Source of the DNA: Deltaproteobacteria bacterium
GTDB lineage: Bacteria; Desulfobacterota_B; Binatia; Bin18
Reading direction: 5' to 3'
Length of the DNA stretch: 5,810 nt
Assembly (NCBI GenBank): GCA_012271025.1
Contig: JAAXHF010000376.1
Span: 1 to 5,810 of the forward strand
The position numbers were made by a program, and so were the translations under genes. Below, one piece after another: positions 1 to 5,810 of the stretch. The notes below the pieces were generated by a model. That model was not told the origin of the DNA. It saw nothing but the letters and a program-made list of their open reading frames with translations, and did not search any database. The first letter of the stretch is position 1. Every line of letters starts with the position of its first letter.

Positions 1-806
1 ACCAGGCCGTGCTGGGGGTGCATACCAACCCGGAAGGACCATTTCTGCCAGTTCACGGCATAGCCGTCGATGCGAAAGCTCGGTCCCTCGGGCTGAGTGA
101 TGTCGAGCGGCTTGAGGTCGGTGCGCAGCGTGGGCTGGTGCTCCGGCTCATAGCGGCCACTCTCGGGCGGAATCGTCCTCACCCCGTGGTCTTCGACATG
201 CACAACCCGGCCTTCGGTCAGATCGAGGTGGGCGATAATGCCGTGCAGCGGCCGGGCGTAGCCGTTGTCGGTCTTGTCGTGGCGGACAAAAGCAATGGCA
301 CGGACCAGTCGATGGCCGGGGTCGGCGCCGTTGACCAGCGGACCGCTGCCCGGCCACATGTCGATCTGGATTCGCTCAAAATCGTCGATGCCGCGTTTGC
401 GAACGGCTCGCTGCCAGGCCGGGTCGGCCTTGGTGATTTTGATCGCCCGGATAAAGTCCCGACCGCTGAGCGGCGCCTGGACGCCGGCCTGGCGCCGGAC
501 TTCGAGCAGCTCGCCGGCGCTGACATTCACCCGCGCGTCAAAGCTGCCCTGCTCGTCCACGCCCAGAAAACGCAGCACGCGGGTGATCGGTTGACCCGGC
601 GCAAAGTTCTTGACCGCAGCCTTGAGCGGCTCGAGCAGACTGACGCTGGAAAAGGCAAGCCGTCCCTGGCACGCCCCCGCCTCGGACAGGGTCGCCACGC
701 CGCGTTCGATCTCGGCGCGGGTGGGGGGATGCAGGGGATGGGGCACCGGGCTCGGGGCAGTCGCGCGCACGGGCGGCGCCGAATCTTGGCTAAGCGTCTC
801 AGACAT
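1..806 (-). CDS. Copper amine oxidase (primary-amine oxidase), N-terminal part, truncated by window edge
   Basis: The 268 visible codons match the N-terminal part of copper/topaquinone amine oxidases, which oxidise primary amines to aldehydes with release of ammonia and hydrogen peroxide. After a Pro/Ala-rich leader of about 22 residues comes HPLHPPTRAEIERGV (23-37), the typical opening of the N2 domain (to about 105). The N3 domain follows (about 112-215), with the family-typical NGYARPLHG (181-189). The catalytic domain begins near 236 and shows WQKWSFRVG (253-261), a strong family signature. The topaquinone-forming Tyr, catalytic Asp and copper His residues would lie further downstream, so activity cannot be judged here. 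There is no signal peptide and no extra N1 domain of the TynA kind, so a cytoplasmic enzyme like the Arthrobacter oxidases is likely. The ATG at 804-806 is fixed by GGAGGAG just upstream. The gene lies 49 nt after hyuA. Family certain, substrate unknown. Confidence 0.93.
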   Translation of the reverse strand, partial: MSETLSQDSAPPVRATAPSPVPHPLHPPTRAEIERGVATLSEAGACQGRLAFSSVSLLEPLKAAVKNFAPGQPITRVLRFLGVDEQGSFDARVNVSAGELLEVRRQAGVQAPLSGRDFIRAIKITKADPAWQRAVRKRGIDDFERIQIDMWPGSGPLVNGADPGHRLVRAIAFVRHDKTDNGYARPLHGIIAHLDLTEGRVVHVEDHGVRTIPPESGRYEPEHQPTLRTDLKPLDITQPEGPSFRIDGYAVNWQKWSFRVGMHPQHGL

Positions 807-814
807 CGCAGTTT

Positions 815-821
815 CTCCTCC
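815..821 (-). promoter_or_regulatory. Ribosome binding site of the copper amine oxidase gene
   Basis: On the minus strand GGAGGAG ends 8 nt before the ATG at 806, near-ideal spacing. Its first two G's are also the last two bases of a perfect 7-bp hairpin (820-837). The AGGAG core stays single-stranded directly after the stem. Confidence 0.75.
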
Positions 822-837
822 ACAGCCGACGCTGTGG
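820..837 (-). promoter_or_regulatory. Hairpin in the hyuA / amine oxidase intergenic region
   Basis: The minus strand reads CCACAGC-GTCG-GCTGTGG, a perfect 7-bp stem with a 4-nt loop. It lies in the 49-nt gap between the hyuA stop (856) and the amine oxidase start (806), and its 3' arm touches the Shine-Dalgarno sequence. No T-run follows, so it is not an intrinsic terminator. It could be an mRNA-stabilising or processing stem, or a structure affecting ribosome loading on the downstream gene. The hairpin itself is directly visible; its role is inferred. Confidence 0.5.
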
Positions 838-855
838 TGTGTTGTGGCAGACCTG

Positions 856-2913
856 TCAGGCGGCCCTGGCCAGCACCAGGCTGCCAAAGGCGTCGCGGCT
901 GATCTGCCAGTCCGGCGGAACCAGGACGGTGGTGTCGGGCTCCTCAACAATGAGCGGCCCGGGCTGCGGCTCGGCAATATCGCTGCGGCGGCATACCGGC
1001 GTCTGTAGCAGACCGTGCTGCGGGCCGAAGAAAGCCGCCCGGGGCTTGTTCGCGCCGGACGACGCCCCAATCCGCGTCCCCAGGTCTCGAAAACGAATAT
1101 CCCCAACCGTGGCCAGGGCGCGCAGGCGGAGGCTGACCAACTCAATCGGATCGCCGGTGGTGTAACCGAACGCCTGTTCGTGGGCAGCCTGAAAGCTCCG
1201 CGCCAGCGTGTCCGGCAGCTCGGCGGCATCGGCGCTGTCCGGACACGGAATGCTCAAGTCCTGGAGCTGATAGTCGTACTTCATATCAACATACGGCTCG
1301 AAGCGAATCAGTTCGGCGTTGATGCCCTCGGCCTGCATCAGCTCCCGAGCCTCGGCCTGCATGTCGGCGTACAGCTCCTGGATCCGCCCGGGCCGGAGTT
1401 CGGCCAGCGGCGTCACCACGCTGCGGATATAGTCGTGGCGGTAGTCGGCCAGCAACAGCCCCAGGGCGCTGAACACGCCGGGAAAGACCGGAACCAGGAC
1501 TTTGCCGATCTCCATGTCGTCGGCCAGGGCGGCGGCGTGGACCGGGCCCGAGCCGCCAAAAGAAACCAGGGTAAAGTCGCGCGGATCGCGGCCGCGTTCG
1601 GTTGAGACCGCCCGCAGGGCGCGCATCATGGCCGAGTTGGCGATCTGGCTGATCCCGTAGGCTGCCCCACGGGTGTCCAGCCCCAGCGGGTCGGCGATCT
1701 GGTCCTTGATCGCCTGCCAGGCCGCGTCATGGTCGATCCGCATCGTCGTGTTGGCAATCGCCTCGGGGTTGATATAGCCGTTGACTACGTTGGCGTCCGT
1801 CACCGTCGGTTTGCTGCCGCCCCGGCCGTAACACACCGGTCCGGGCTCGGCTCCCGCGCTGTGGGGTCCGACCCGCAGCGCCCCGCTGTCGTCGATCCAG
1901 GCGATGCTGCCGCCGCCGGCCCCGACCTCGACGATATCGAGCGAAGGCACACGCAGGGCATGGCCGCCCTTGTAGAACTGGTGGGTGGTGACGTTGGCCG
2001 CCCCGCCAATTTCGCCCGCAGCCCGCTCGGCCGGCAGCCCGTCTTCAATCAGACACGCCTTGGCCGTGGTGCCGCCCATATCGAACGACAAGACCTTGTC
2101 CAGACCGGTCTCCTGGCCCAGCCGGGCCGCAGCCAGGACCCCGGCCGCCGGCCCGGACTCGATCATAAAGGCCGGTTTGTTGCGGGCCAGGTCGGCCGAC
2201 ATGATCCCGCCGTTGGACTGCATGACCAGCAGCCGCTCGCTGTAGGCCGACAGGTGGTGTTCGAGACGGTCCAGATAGCGGTCTACGACCGGAATCAGCG
2301 AGGCGTTAATGACGGTCGTGCTGGCCCGCTCATACTCCCGGATCTGGGGGTAGATGTCGGACGAAATACACACCACCGCCCCGGAGCCCAGCTCGTCCGC
2401 AATCAGCCGTGCCACCTCCTGCTCGTGAGCCGGGTTGAGGTAGGAGTTGATCAGGCACACGGCAATGGCCTGGACCTTCTGGTCGGCCAGACTGCGGATG
2501 ACCTGACGGGTTTCCTCGGCATCCAAGGAACGCTCGACCGTGCCGTCGCCCAGCACCCGTTCGCTCAGCTCCAGACGCAGCTGGCGCGGCACCAGCGGGC
2601 GGCCCCTGACCCAGTTGGGGTCTTGCAGGTTGGGCCGCCGTTCGCCCCGCATCTCCAGGTCGTCGCGGAACCCGCGGGTCGTGATATAGCCGGTCGGCGC
2701 GGTCGTGCCCTCGATCACGGCGTTCGACGCAATCGTTGTGCCGTGGACAAAATTGGCGATCCGTTCGGACGAACCGGCCTGACGAATATGGCCGACGATG
2801 TCCTCGCCGACCCGGTCGAGCAGGGACAGGACCTTGGCCGTGTCGATCCGACCGTCATCGCCCAGCACAATCACATCGGTAAACGTCCCGCCGATATCAA
2901 ACCCCACCCGCAT
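856..2913 (-). CDS. hyuA: Hydantoinase A / 5-oxoprolinase A-type subunit (ATP-binding)
   Basis: This 685-residue protein has the full length of the HyuA family, the ATP-using subunit of N-methylhydantoinase, oxoprolinase, caprolactamase and acetone-carboxylase-type enzymes. The N-terminal domain (about 2-180) opens with DIGGTFTD (6-13) and holds HGTTIASNA (57-65) and TTRGFRD (78-84). The central domain (about 200-490) holds MQSNGG (231-236), ESGPAAGV (252-259), DMGGTTAK (278-285), EVGAGGGSI (329-337) and FGGSGPVHA (452-460). These are the phosphate and adenosine motifs of the ASKHA fold. The C-terminal domain (about 505-680) ends with GPLIVEEPDTTVLVPPDW (652-669). The start at 2913 is preferred because the conserved sequence begins there and GGGAG precedes it by 8 nt; an in-frame ATG at 2991 would add 26 unconserved residues inside hyuB. 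It lies 16 nt after hyuB, so translation is probably linked. The 685-residue length fits hydantoinase or lactamase members somewhat better than the longer acetone carboxylase subunits. Substrate unknown. Confidence 0.95.
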   Translation of the reverse strand: MRVGFDIGGTFTDVIVLGDDGRIDTAKVLSLLDRVGEDIVGHIRQAGSSERIANFVHGTTIASNAVIEGTTAPTGYITTRGFRDDLEMRGERRPNLQDPNWVRGRPLVPRQLRLELSERVLGDGTVERSLDAEETRQVIRSLADQKVQAIAVCLINSYLNPAHEQEVARLIADELGSGAVVCISSDIYPQIREYERASTTVINASLIPVVDRYLDRLEHHLSAYSERLLVMQSNGGIMSADLARNKPAFMIESGPAAGVLAAARLGQETGLDKVLSFDMGGTTAKACLIEDGLPAERAAGEIGGAANVTTHQFYKGGHALRVPSLDIVEVGAGGGSIAWIDDSGALRVGPHSAGAEPGPVCYGRGGSKPTVTDANVVNGYINPEAIANTTMRIDHDAAWQAIKDQIADPLGLDTRGAAYGISQIANSAMMRALRAVSTERGRDPRDFTLVSFGGSGPVHAAALADDMEIGKVLVPVFPGVFSALGLLLADYRHDYIRSVVTPLAELRPGRIQELYADMQAEARELMQAEGINAELIRFEPYVDMKYDYQLQDLSIPCPDSADAAELPDTLARSFQAAHEQAFGYTTGDPIELVSLRLRALATVGDIRFRDLGTRIGASSGANKPRAAFFGPQHGLLQTPVCRRSDIAEPQPGPLIVEEPDTTVLVPPDWQISRDAFGSLVLARAA

Positions 2914-2921
2914 GCGCGCGT

Positions 2922-2926
2922 CTCCC
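2922..2926 (-). promoter_or_regulatory. Ribosome binding site fixing the hyuA start
   Basis: GGGAG on the minus strand stands 8 nt before the ATG at 2913, inside the 16-nt gap after the hyuB stop. It supports this start over the in-frame ATG at 2991. Confidence 0.6.
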
Positions 2927-2929
2927 GCC

Positions 2930-4669
2930 CTAATCCGCCACCGCCGCCAGACGCTGTCTGTCGCCCCGCAGCTCCAGCGTGCCTTCTTCATCGACGCTCA
3001 GGCTGTCGGGGTCAATCACCACCCCGTACACCTCACGGGCGCGCTCGACTGAGACCTTGCCCTCAAGCACGTCGAGTCTGACCGCTTCCACATCACGCTC
3101 AAAGGGATCGCCATAGCCGCCCGAACCGTGGACCTTGTGGTAGACGCGGTCGCCCGGCTGGACCTGGAGGTGGACGTGAGCCTGGGGGGTCAGCACGGTC
3201 TGCTGGCCGTCCGCAGTGTGGATGTTGACCGCGTCGCCACCCTGACCGCCGCCGTCGAGGCCCTCCGAGCCGCGTAGGCCGACGGTCCGCAGCAAGACCT
3301 CGGCCGGCTTGCGGAAACGCCACTCGCGGTAGACCGACACCGAGCCGCGGTGGCGACCCGCGCCCTCGGTATCGGGCACAAAGCCAAAGCCCTCAATCGT
3401 GACCGGATACTCCCGTTCGAGCAGCTCGGCCGGCATCGAGCCATAGCCACCGCCCATCACCAGCGGTGAGGCTCCGTCCACCCCGTCGGCCTGCGGACGG
3501 CCGCCCCAGCCGCCAAAGAACACGTCCATGAACGACTGATACTTACCGTTAGTGTGGGCGTTGAAGTGCAGCATGTCCGCGCCCTCGCCAACCCCGCCGA
3601 GCCGGCCGGGCAGCGCCTTGGCAATCGCCCGGTAGACCATATTGCTGAGTGACATCATCAGCGAGGCCCGACCGCCGACCGCCGCCGGATAGCGCGGGTT
3701 GAGCAGCGTGCCCTCGGGCACGATGATATCAATCGGCCGCGCAAAGCCGTGGTTGACAATCACGTCGGTCGGCAGCAGCGACTTGAACGGCGCCCGGGTC
3801 ACGGCCTTGGTCGATACCAGCGGGGCGTTGATCGAGGCGTTGACCTGGGGCGGGCTGGACGACAGATCGAGCGTAGCCCGGTCGCCCTCAATGCGGACGA
3901 TGACGTCGAGCGGCACCGGTCCGCCGGTGACCTCGTTCTCGTCGACAAACAGCATCTCTTCCCGGTACTCGCCTGACGGGATCTGACTGATGGCCTGGCG
4001 GGTGGTCTGCTCGGCGTACTCGACCAGGTGGTCGCAGGTGGCGTTCAGCTGCTCAAAGCCGTATTTGTCGATCAGCTTGGTCAGCTGCTCCTGACCCTTC
4101 CAGCAGCTGGCCACCTTGGCGTCAACGTCGCCGACCCACTCCTCAGGCGTGCGCACATTGGCCACGATCAGATCCAGCAGGACATCGTTGCGCGTGCCGC
4201 TGTCGTACAGCTTGAGCATCGGAATCCGCACACCCTCCTCAAAGCTCGACTGGCACAGGCTGGAAATGCCGCCGGCAAAACGGCCGCCCACATCGGTGTG
4301 GTGCGAATAGGAGATCAGGAAGCCGGCCAGCTCTCCCTGCCAGAAGGCCGGCGCAATCAGGGTGATATCGGGCATGTGGGAAATGCCGCAGTAGGGATCG
4401 TTGGCAATGATGATGTCGCCGGGCTTGAGGTCGTCGCCGTGCTTGGCCAGCACGTTGTCCATGGTGTCGATGAAGACACACATCTGGTACGGCGAGCCGC
4501 CCTCACCGACGACCCGGCCGTGGCGGTCGCACACGGCGGTGGCAAAATCGCCGACCTTGCACATGCCGGAACGCCCGGTCCGGTACACGGTCAGGGTCAT
4601 CTCCTCGGTGATTGCCGCGATCTGGTTGCGGATGACTTCGACGAGGATGGGATCAAACGGTCGGGACAT
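2930..4669 (-). CDS. hyuB: Hydantoinase B / 5-oxoprolinase B-type subunit
   Basis: This 579-residue protein covers the whole hydantoinase B domain (about 5-525) and is the expected partner of HyuA in an ATP-dependent amidohydrolase or carboxylase. Key motifs are DPILVEVIRNQ (6-16), NDPYCGISHMPDIT (90-103), SHHTDVGG (122-129), SSFEEGVRIPMLKL (141-154) and GGYGDPFERD (517-526). The C-terminal EVYGVV is also typical. His98, Asp101 and His123 have the same relative spacing as the manganese ligands I recall for the acetone carboxylase alpha subunit, so a metal-bound active site is plausible. The segment around 30-70 differs from textbook HyuB and is rich in Cys (37, 47, 64, 94). The ATG at 4669 is chosen because AGGGAGG precedes it and conserved sequence starts at once. 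The gene comes before hyuA, whereas fused 5-oxoprolinases carry the HyuA part first. Family certain; reaction (lactam, hydantoin or ketone) not determinable. Confidence 0.95.
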   Translation of the reverse strand: MSRPFDPILVEVIRNQIAAITEEMTLTVYRTGRSGMCKVGDFATAVCDRHGRVVGEGGSPYQMCVFIDTMDNVLAKHGDDLKPGDIIIANDPYCGISHMPDITLIAPAFWQGELAGFLISYSHHTDVGGRFAGGISSLCQSSFEEGVRIPMLKLYDSGTRNDVLLDLIVANVRTPEEWVGDVDAKVASCWKGQEQLTKLIDKYGFEQLNATCDHLVEYAEQTTRQAISQIPSGEYREEMLFVDENEVTGGPVPLDVIVRIEGDRATLDLSSSPPQVNASINAPLVSTKAVTRAPFKSLLPTDVIVNHGFARPIDIIVPEGTLLNPRYPAAVGGRASLMMSLSNMVYRAIAKALPGRLGGVGEGADMLHFNAHTNGKYQSFMDVFFGGWGGRPQADGVDGASPLVMGGGYGSMPAELLEREYPVTIEGFGFVPDTEGAGRHRGSVSVYREWRFRKPAEVLLRTVGLRGSEGLDGGGQGGDAVNIHTADGQQTVLTPQAHVHLQVQPGDRVYHKVHGSGGYGDPFERDVEAVRLDVLEGKVSVERAREVYGVVIDPDSLSVDEEGTLELRGDRQRLAAVAD

Positions 4670-4673
4670 GGTG

Positions 4674-4680
4674 CCTCCCT
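4674..4680 (-). promoter_or_regulatory. Ribosome binding site fixing the hyuB start
   Basis: AGGGAGG on the minus strand ends 4 nt before the ATG at 4669. The alternative in-frame ATG at 4735 overlaps the end of the upstream gene and would add 22 residues with no family resemblance. Confidence 0.7.
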
Positions 4681-4724
4681 GGGCTGCGCGTGACGTTTGC
4701 GGTGTGCATGACAGAGGACGCGGC

Positions 4725-5165
4725 TCAGCCCTCATTCTCGGGGCCGAACGAATCGGTCGTAATCTGACGCGACTTGAATTTCCACTCGCCGCCGACCTTG
4801 GCGTACTCGTCGTTATACCAGCCCCGCATCTCCCATTTCTGGCCGTCCTTCAGCAGGTGGACCTCGACGTAGCAGGTGCCGGTGGCCGAGTCGGGACCGG
4901 TCAGCTCAATCACGTGGTTGTGAATGAACGGCCGGGGCCCCATGTCGTTGAGCGCCCCCTCGATCAGGCCGCGCAGCTGCTGGCGGCCCTGGCCCTTGGG
5001 CAGGCTGGGATCGTCGGTGCCGAAGGTGCCGTCTTCGGTGAACAGCTCGGCGTAGCCGTCCAGGTCTTTCTGCCACACACAGTGACAGTAGCGCTGCGGC
5101 AGGGTGCGGATCTCTTCGCGGTCCAGCACCTCTTGCAGCTGGGCTTCGAGACTCTTGCTTGCCAT
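4725..5165 (-). CDS. SnoaL/NTF2-like protein, downstream copy of a tandem pair
   Basis: This 146-residue protein belongs to the SnoaL-like (NTF2 cone fold) superfamily, probably the SnoaL_4 group, which includes dehydratases, isomerases and many members of unknown function. The opening helix LDREEIRTLPQRYCHCVW (14-31) is followed by DLDGYAELFTEDG (34-46), then PRPFIHNHVIEL (77-88), CYVEVH (98-103), WEMRGWYNDEY (111-121) and WKFKSRQ (128-134). Tyr26, a nearby Asp (34 or 36) and His82 or His84 are candidates for the Tyr/Asp/His catalytic set known in BaiE-type dehydratases; this assignment is inferred. The start at 5165 has GAGGGGAG 6 nt upstream; an in-frame ATG at 5240 lies inside the preceding gene. 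It is 14 nt from its upstream paralogue (about 78% identical) and 55 nt from hyuB. Family call firm, function open. Confidence 0.9.
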   Translation of the reverse strand: MASKSLEAQLQEVLDREEIRTLPQRYCHCVWQKDLDGYAELFTEDGTFGTDDPSLPKGQGRQQLRGLIEGALNDMGPRPFIHNHVIELTGPDSATGTCYVEVHLLKDGQKWEMRGWYNDEYAKVGGEWKFKSRQITTDSFGPENEG

Positions 5166-5171
5166 CGGTGT

Positions 5172-5179
5172 CTCCCCTC
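5172..5179 (-). promoter_or_regulatory. Ribosome binding site of the downstream SnoaL-like gene
   Basis: GAGGGGAG on the minus strand ends 6 nt before the ATG at 5165 and fills most of the 14-nt gap between the two paralogues. It supports the 5165 start over the ATG at 5240. Confidence 0.6.
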
Positions 5180-5614
5180 TTAGCCCTCGTTCTCGGGACC
5201 AAACGAGTCGGTCGTAATCTGACGCGACTTGAATTTCCACTCGCCGTCCACCTTGGCATACTCGTCGTTATACCAGCCCCGCATCTCCCACTTCTTGCCC
5301 TCGCGCAGCATGTGGACCTCGACGTAACATGTGCCGGTGGCCGAGTCGGGGCCGGTCAGCTCGATCACATGATTGTGAATAAACGGCCGGGGCTGGATGT
5401 CGTCCAGGCCGCTGGCGATCATTTTGCGCAGGTTGTCCCGGCCCTGGGCGCCCGGCAGGTCGGGGTTGTCTATCGTGAACGAGCCGTCCTCGGTGAACAG
5501 ATTGGCGTAGCCGTCCAGGTCCTTTTGCCACACGCAGTGACAGTATTGCAGCGGCAGGTTGCGAATCGCCTCGCGGTCAATCACTTCTTGCATCTGGGTT
5601 TCCAGGTCTGCCAT
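5180..5614 (-). CDS. SnoaL/NTF2-like protein, upstream copy of a tandem pair
   Basis: This 144-residue protein has the same SnoaL-like fold signature as its downstream neighbour: IDREAIRNLPLQYCHCVW (12-29), DLDGYANLFTEDG (32-44), PRPFIHNHVIEL (75-86), WEMRGWYNDEY (109-119) and an identical last 20 residues ending FGPENEG. Tyr24 and His80/His82 are the equivalents of the candidate catalytic residues in the other copy. The two proteins differ at 32 of 144 aligned positions, 27 of them in the first 75 or so residues, mainly between residues 40 and 75 where substrate contacts may lie. The ATG at 5614 has a near-consensus AAGGAGG 5 nt upstream. It follows the SDR gene by 77 nt and precedes its paralogue by 14 nt. 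The pair could form a heteromer or act on two related intermediates (inference). Not identified beyond family. Confidence 0.9.
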   Translation of the reverse strand: MADLETQMQEVIDREAIRNLPLQYCHCVWQKDLDGYANLFTEDGSFTIDNPDLPGAQGRDNLRKMIASGLDDIQPRPFIHNHVIELTGPDSATGTCYVEVHMLREGKKWEMRGWYNDEYAKVDGEWKFKSRQITTDSFGPENEG

Positions 5615-5619
5615 AGCTC

Positions 5620-5626
5620 CCTCCTT
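5620..5626 (-). promoter_or_regulatory. Ribosome binding site of the upstream SnoaL-like gene
   Basis: AAGGAGG on the minus strand, the closest match to the Shine-Dalgarno consensus in the window, ends 5 nt before the ATG at 5614. Confidence 0.7.
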
Positions 5627-5644
5627 ATGGCGTCATTCGAGCCG

Positions 5645-5673
5645 AGCATAGTCCGACTGCGACGCGAGTGCAA
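5645..5673 (-). promoter_or_regulatory. Possible weak sigma70-type promoter before the SnoaL-like pair
   Basis: On the minus strand TTGCAC (5668-5673) and TATGCT (5645-5650) are separated by exactly 17 nt. Transcription would start near 5638, giving a leader of about 24 nt before the ATG at 5614. The -10 matches consensus at 4 of 6 positions and the -35 at only 3 of 6, so chance is a real alternative. It lies in the largest intergenic gap in the window, the natural place for an internal promoter. Confidence 0.25.
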
Positions 5674-5691
5674 TGCTTGATACGCCAAGCG

Positions 5692-5810
5692 CTAGCCTTC
5701 GGCCAGGAACGACGGACTACCCGTTTTGGCGGTCTGTCCGCCGTCGGCGACAAAGGCCGAACCGGTCACAAACGAGGCCAGATCCGAGGCCAGGAACAGC
5801 ACCACGTTGG
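5692..5810 (-). CDS. Short-chain dehydrogenase/reductase (SDR), C-terminal 38 residues, truncated by window edge
   Basis: The frame open to the right edge encodes VVLFLASDLASFVTGSAFVADGG and a 14-residue tail, ending in TAG at 5692-5694. The pattern FLASD-x-ASF-VTG-x6-DGG is the usual C-terminal signature of classical NAD(P)H-dependent SDR enzymes of the FabG type. It follows the catalytic Tyr-x-x-x-Lys segment, which is outside the window. The tail after DGG (QTAKTGSPSFLAEG) is longer than in many classical SDRs, which often stop soon after DGG. As the first gene seen of this set, it may supply an alcohol/ketone redox step to the same pathway. Substrate and cofactor preference cannot be read from this fragment. 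Confidence 0.88.
   Translation of the reverse strand, partial: NVVLFLASDLASFVTGSAFVADGGQTAKTGSPSFLAEG

Larger units (their letters stand above)
4725..5614 (-). repeat. Tandem gene duplication (two SnoaL-like copies)
   Basis: The segments 4725-4938 and 5180-5393 align at an offset of 455 nt with 22 mismatches in 214 positions by my count (about 90% identity). Perfect runs are 39 nt (4753-4791 with 5208-5246) and 32 nt (4804-4835 with 5259-5290). The 5' halves of the genes align less well, with one 6-nt length difference close to the start codons. Many mismatches in the well-conserved half are synonymous, which indicates selection on the protein. Confidence 0.9.

Noticed and set aside
9..902. 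Plus-strand open frame of 297 codons opposite the amine oxidase gene.
   Set aside because: It overlaps the clearly recognisable copper amine oxidase on the other strand, runs into hyuA, and has a low-complexity Arg/Gly-rich tail.
1729..3081. Long plus-strand open frame of 450 codons antisense to hyuA.
   Set aside because: It is the mirror of a certain gene in GC-rich sequence, its protein is rich in His, Arg, Gly and Pro with no family resemblance, and no Shine-Dalgarno signal stood out.
856..4669. Reading HyuA/HyuB as acetone carboxylase.
   Set aside because: Both subunits are closer in length to hydantoinase/lactamase members than to acetone carboxylase subunits, and no gamma subunit gene is present here; kept only as a less likely alternative.
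4670..4735. Upstream in-frame ATG for hyuB at 4735, overlapping the end of the SnoaL-like gene (possible translational coupling).
   Set aside because: The added 22 residues are not family-like, whereas the ATG at 4669 has AGGGAGG and begins the conserved sequence directly.
5675..5690. Inverted repeat GCTTG-GCGTAT-CAAGC just after the SDR stop codon, considered as a terminator.
   Set aside because: The stem is only 5 bp and no T-run follows on the minus strand, so it does not support intrinsic termination.

Overview
The window is a compact, high-GC bacterial gene block with every recognisable gene on the minus strand. It reads from right to left: the tail of a short-chain dehydrogenase/reductase (SDR), two tandem SnoaL/NTF2-like proteins, a hydantoinase B-type subunit, a hydantoinase A-type subunit, and the N-terminal 268 residues of a copper amine oxidase that runs off the left edge. 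Intergenic gaps are 77, 14, 55, 16 and 49 nt. Each of the five visible starts has a purine-rich Shine-Dalgarno sequence. The layout looks like one co-transcribed operon, or a two-part one if a weak promoter lies after the SDR gene. GC-rich codon use and Shine-Dalgarno starts fit an environmental bacterium; nothing here supports a firmer taxonomic call.

Region by region: 5692-5810 is the SDR C-terminus. 5180-5614 and 4725-5165 are the paralogous SnoaL-like genes, which I count at 112/144 (about 78%) identical in protein and which are most alike in their C-terminal halves. 2930-4669 (HyuB, 579 aa) and 856-2913 (HyuA, 685 aa) are both of normal family length. HyuA carries ASKHA-type nucleotide-binding motifs, and HyuB carries a His/Asp/His set whose spacing resembles the acetone carboxylase metal site. 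1-806 holds the N2 and N3 domains and the start of the catalytic domain of a copper amine oxidase; its active-site residues are outside the window. There is no gene-free stretch over 300 bases, and I see no RNA gene, insertion sequence, CRISPR array or convincing terminator.

Working model (inference): this is a small-molecule catabolic cluster. The amine oxidase would turn a primary amine into an aldehyde with release of ammonia and hydrogen peroxide. HyuAB would carry out an ATP-driven ring opening of a lactam, hydantoin or oxoproline-like substrate, or less likely a ketone carboxylation. The SDR and the SnoaL-like proteins would handle redox and dehydration or isomerisation steps. The substrate cannot be read from sequence. 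The points most worth a second look are the gene combination, the tandem SnoaL-like pair, the cysteine-rich divergent N-terminus of HyuB, and a perfect hairpin abutting the ribosome binding site of the amine oxidase.
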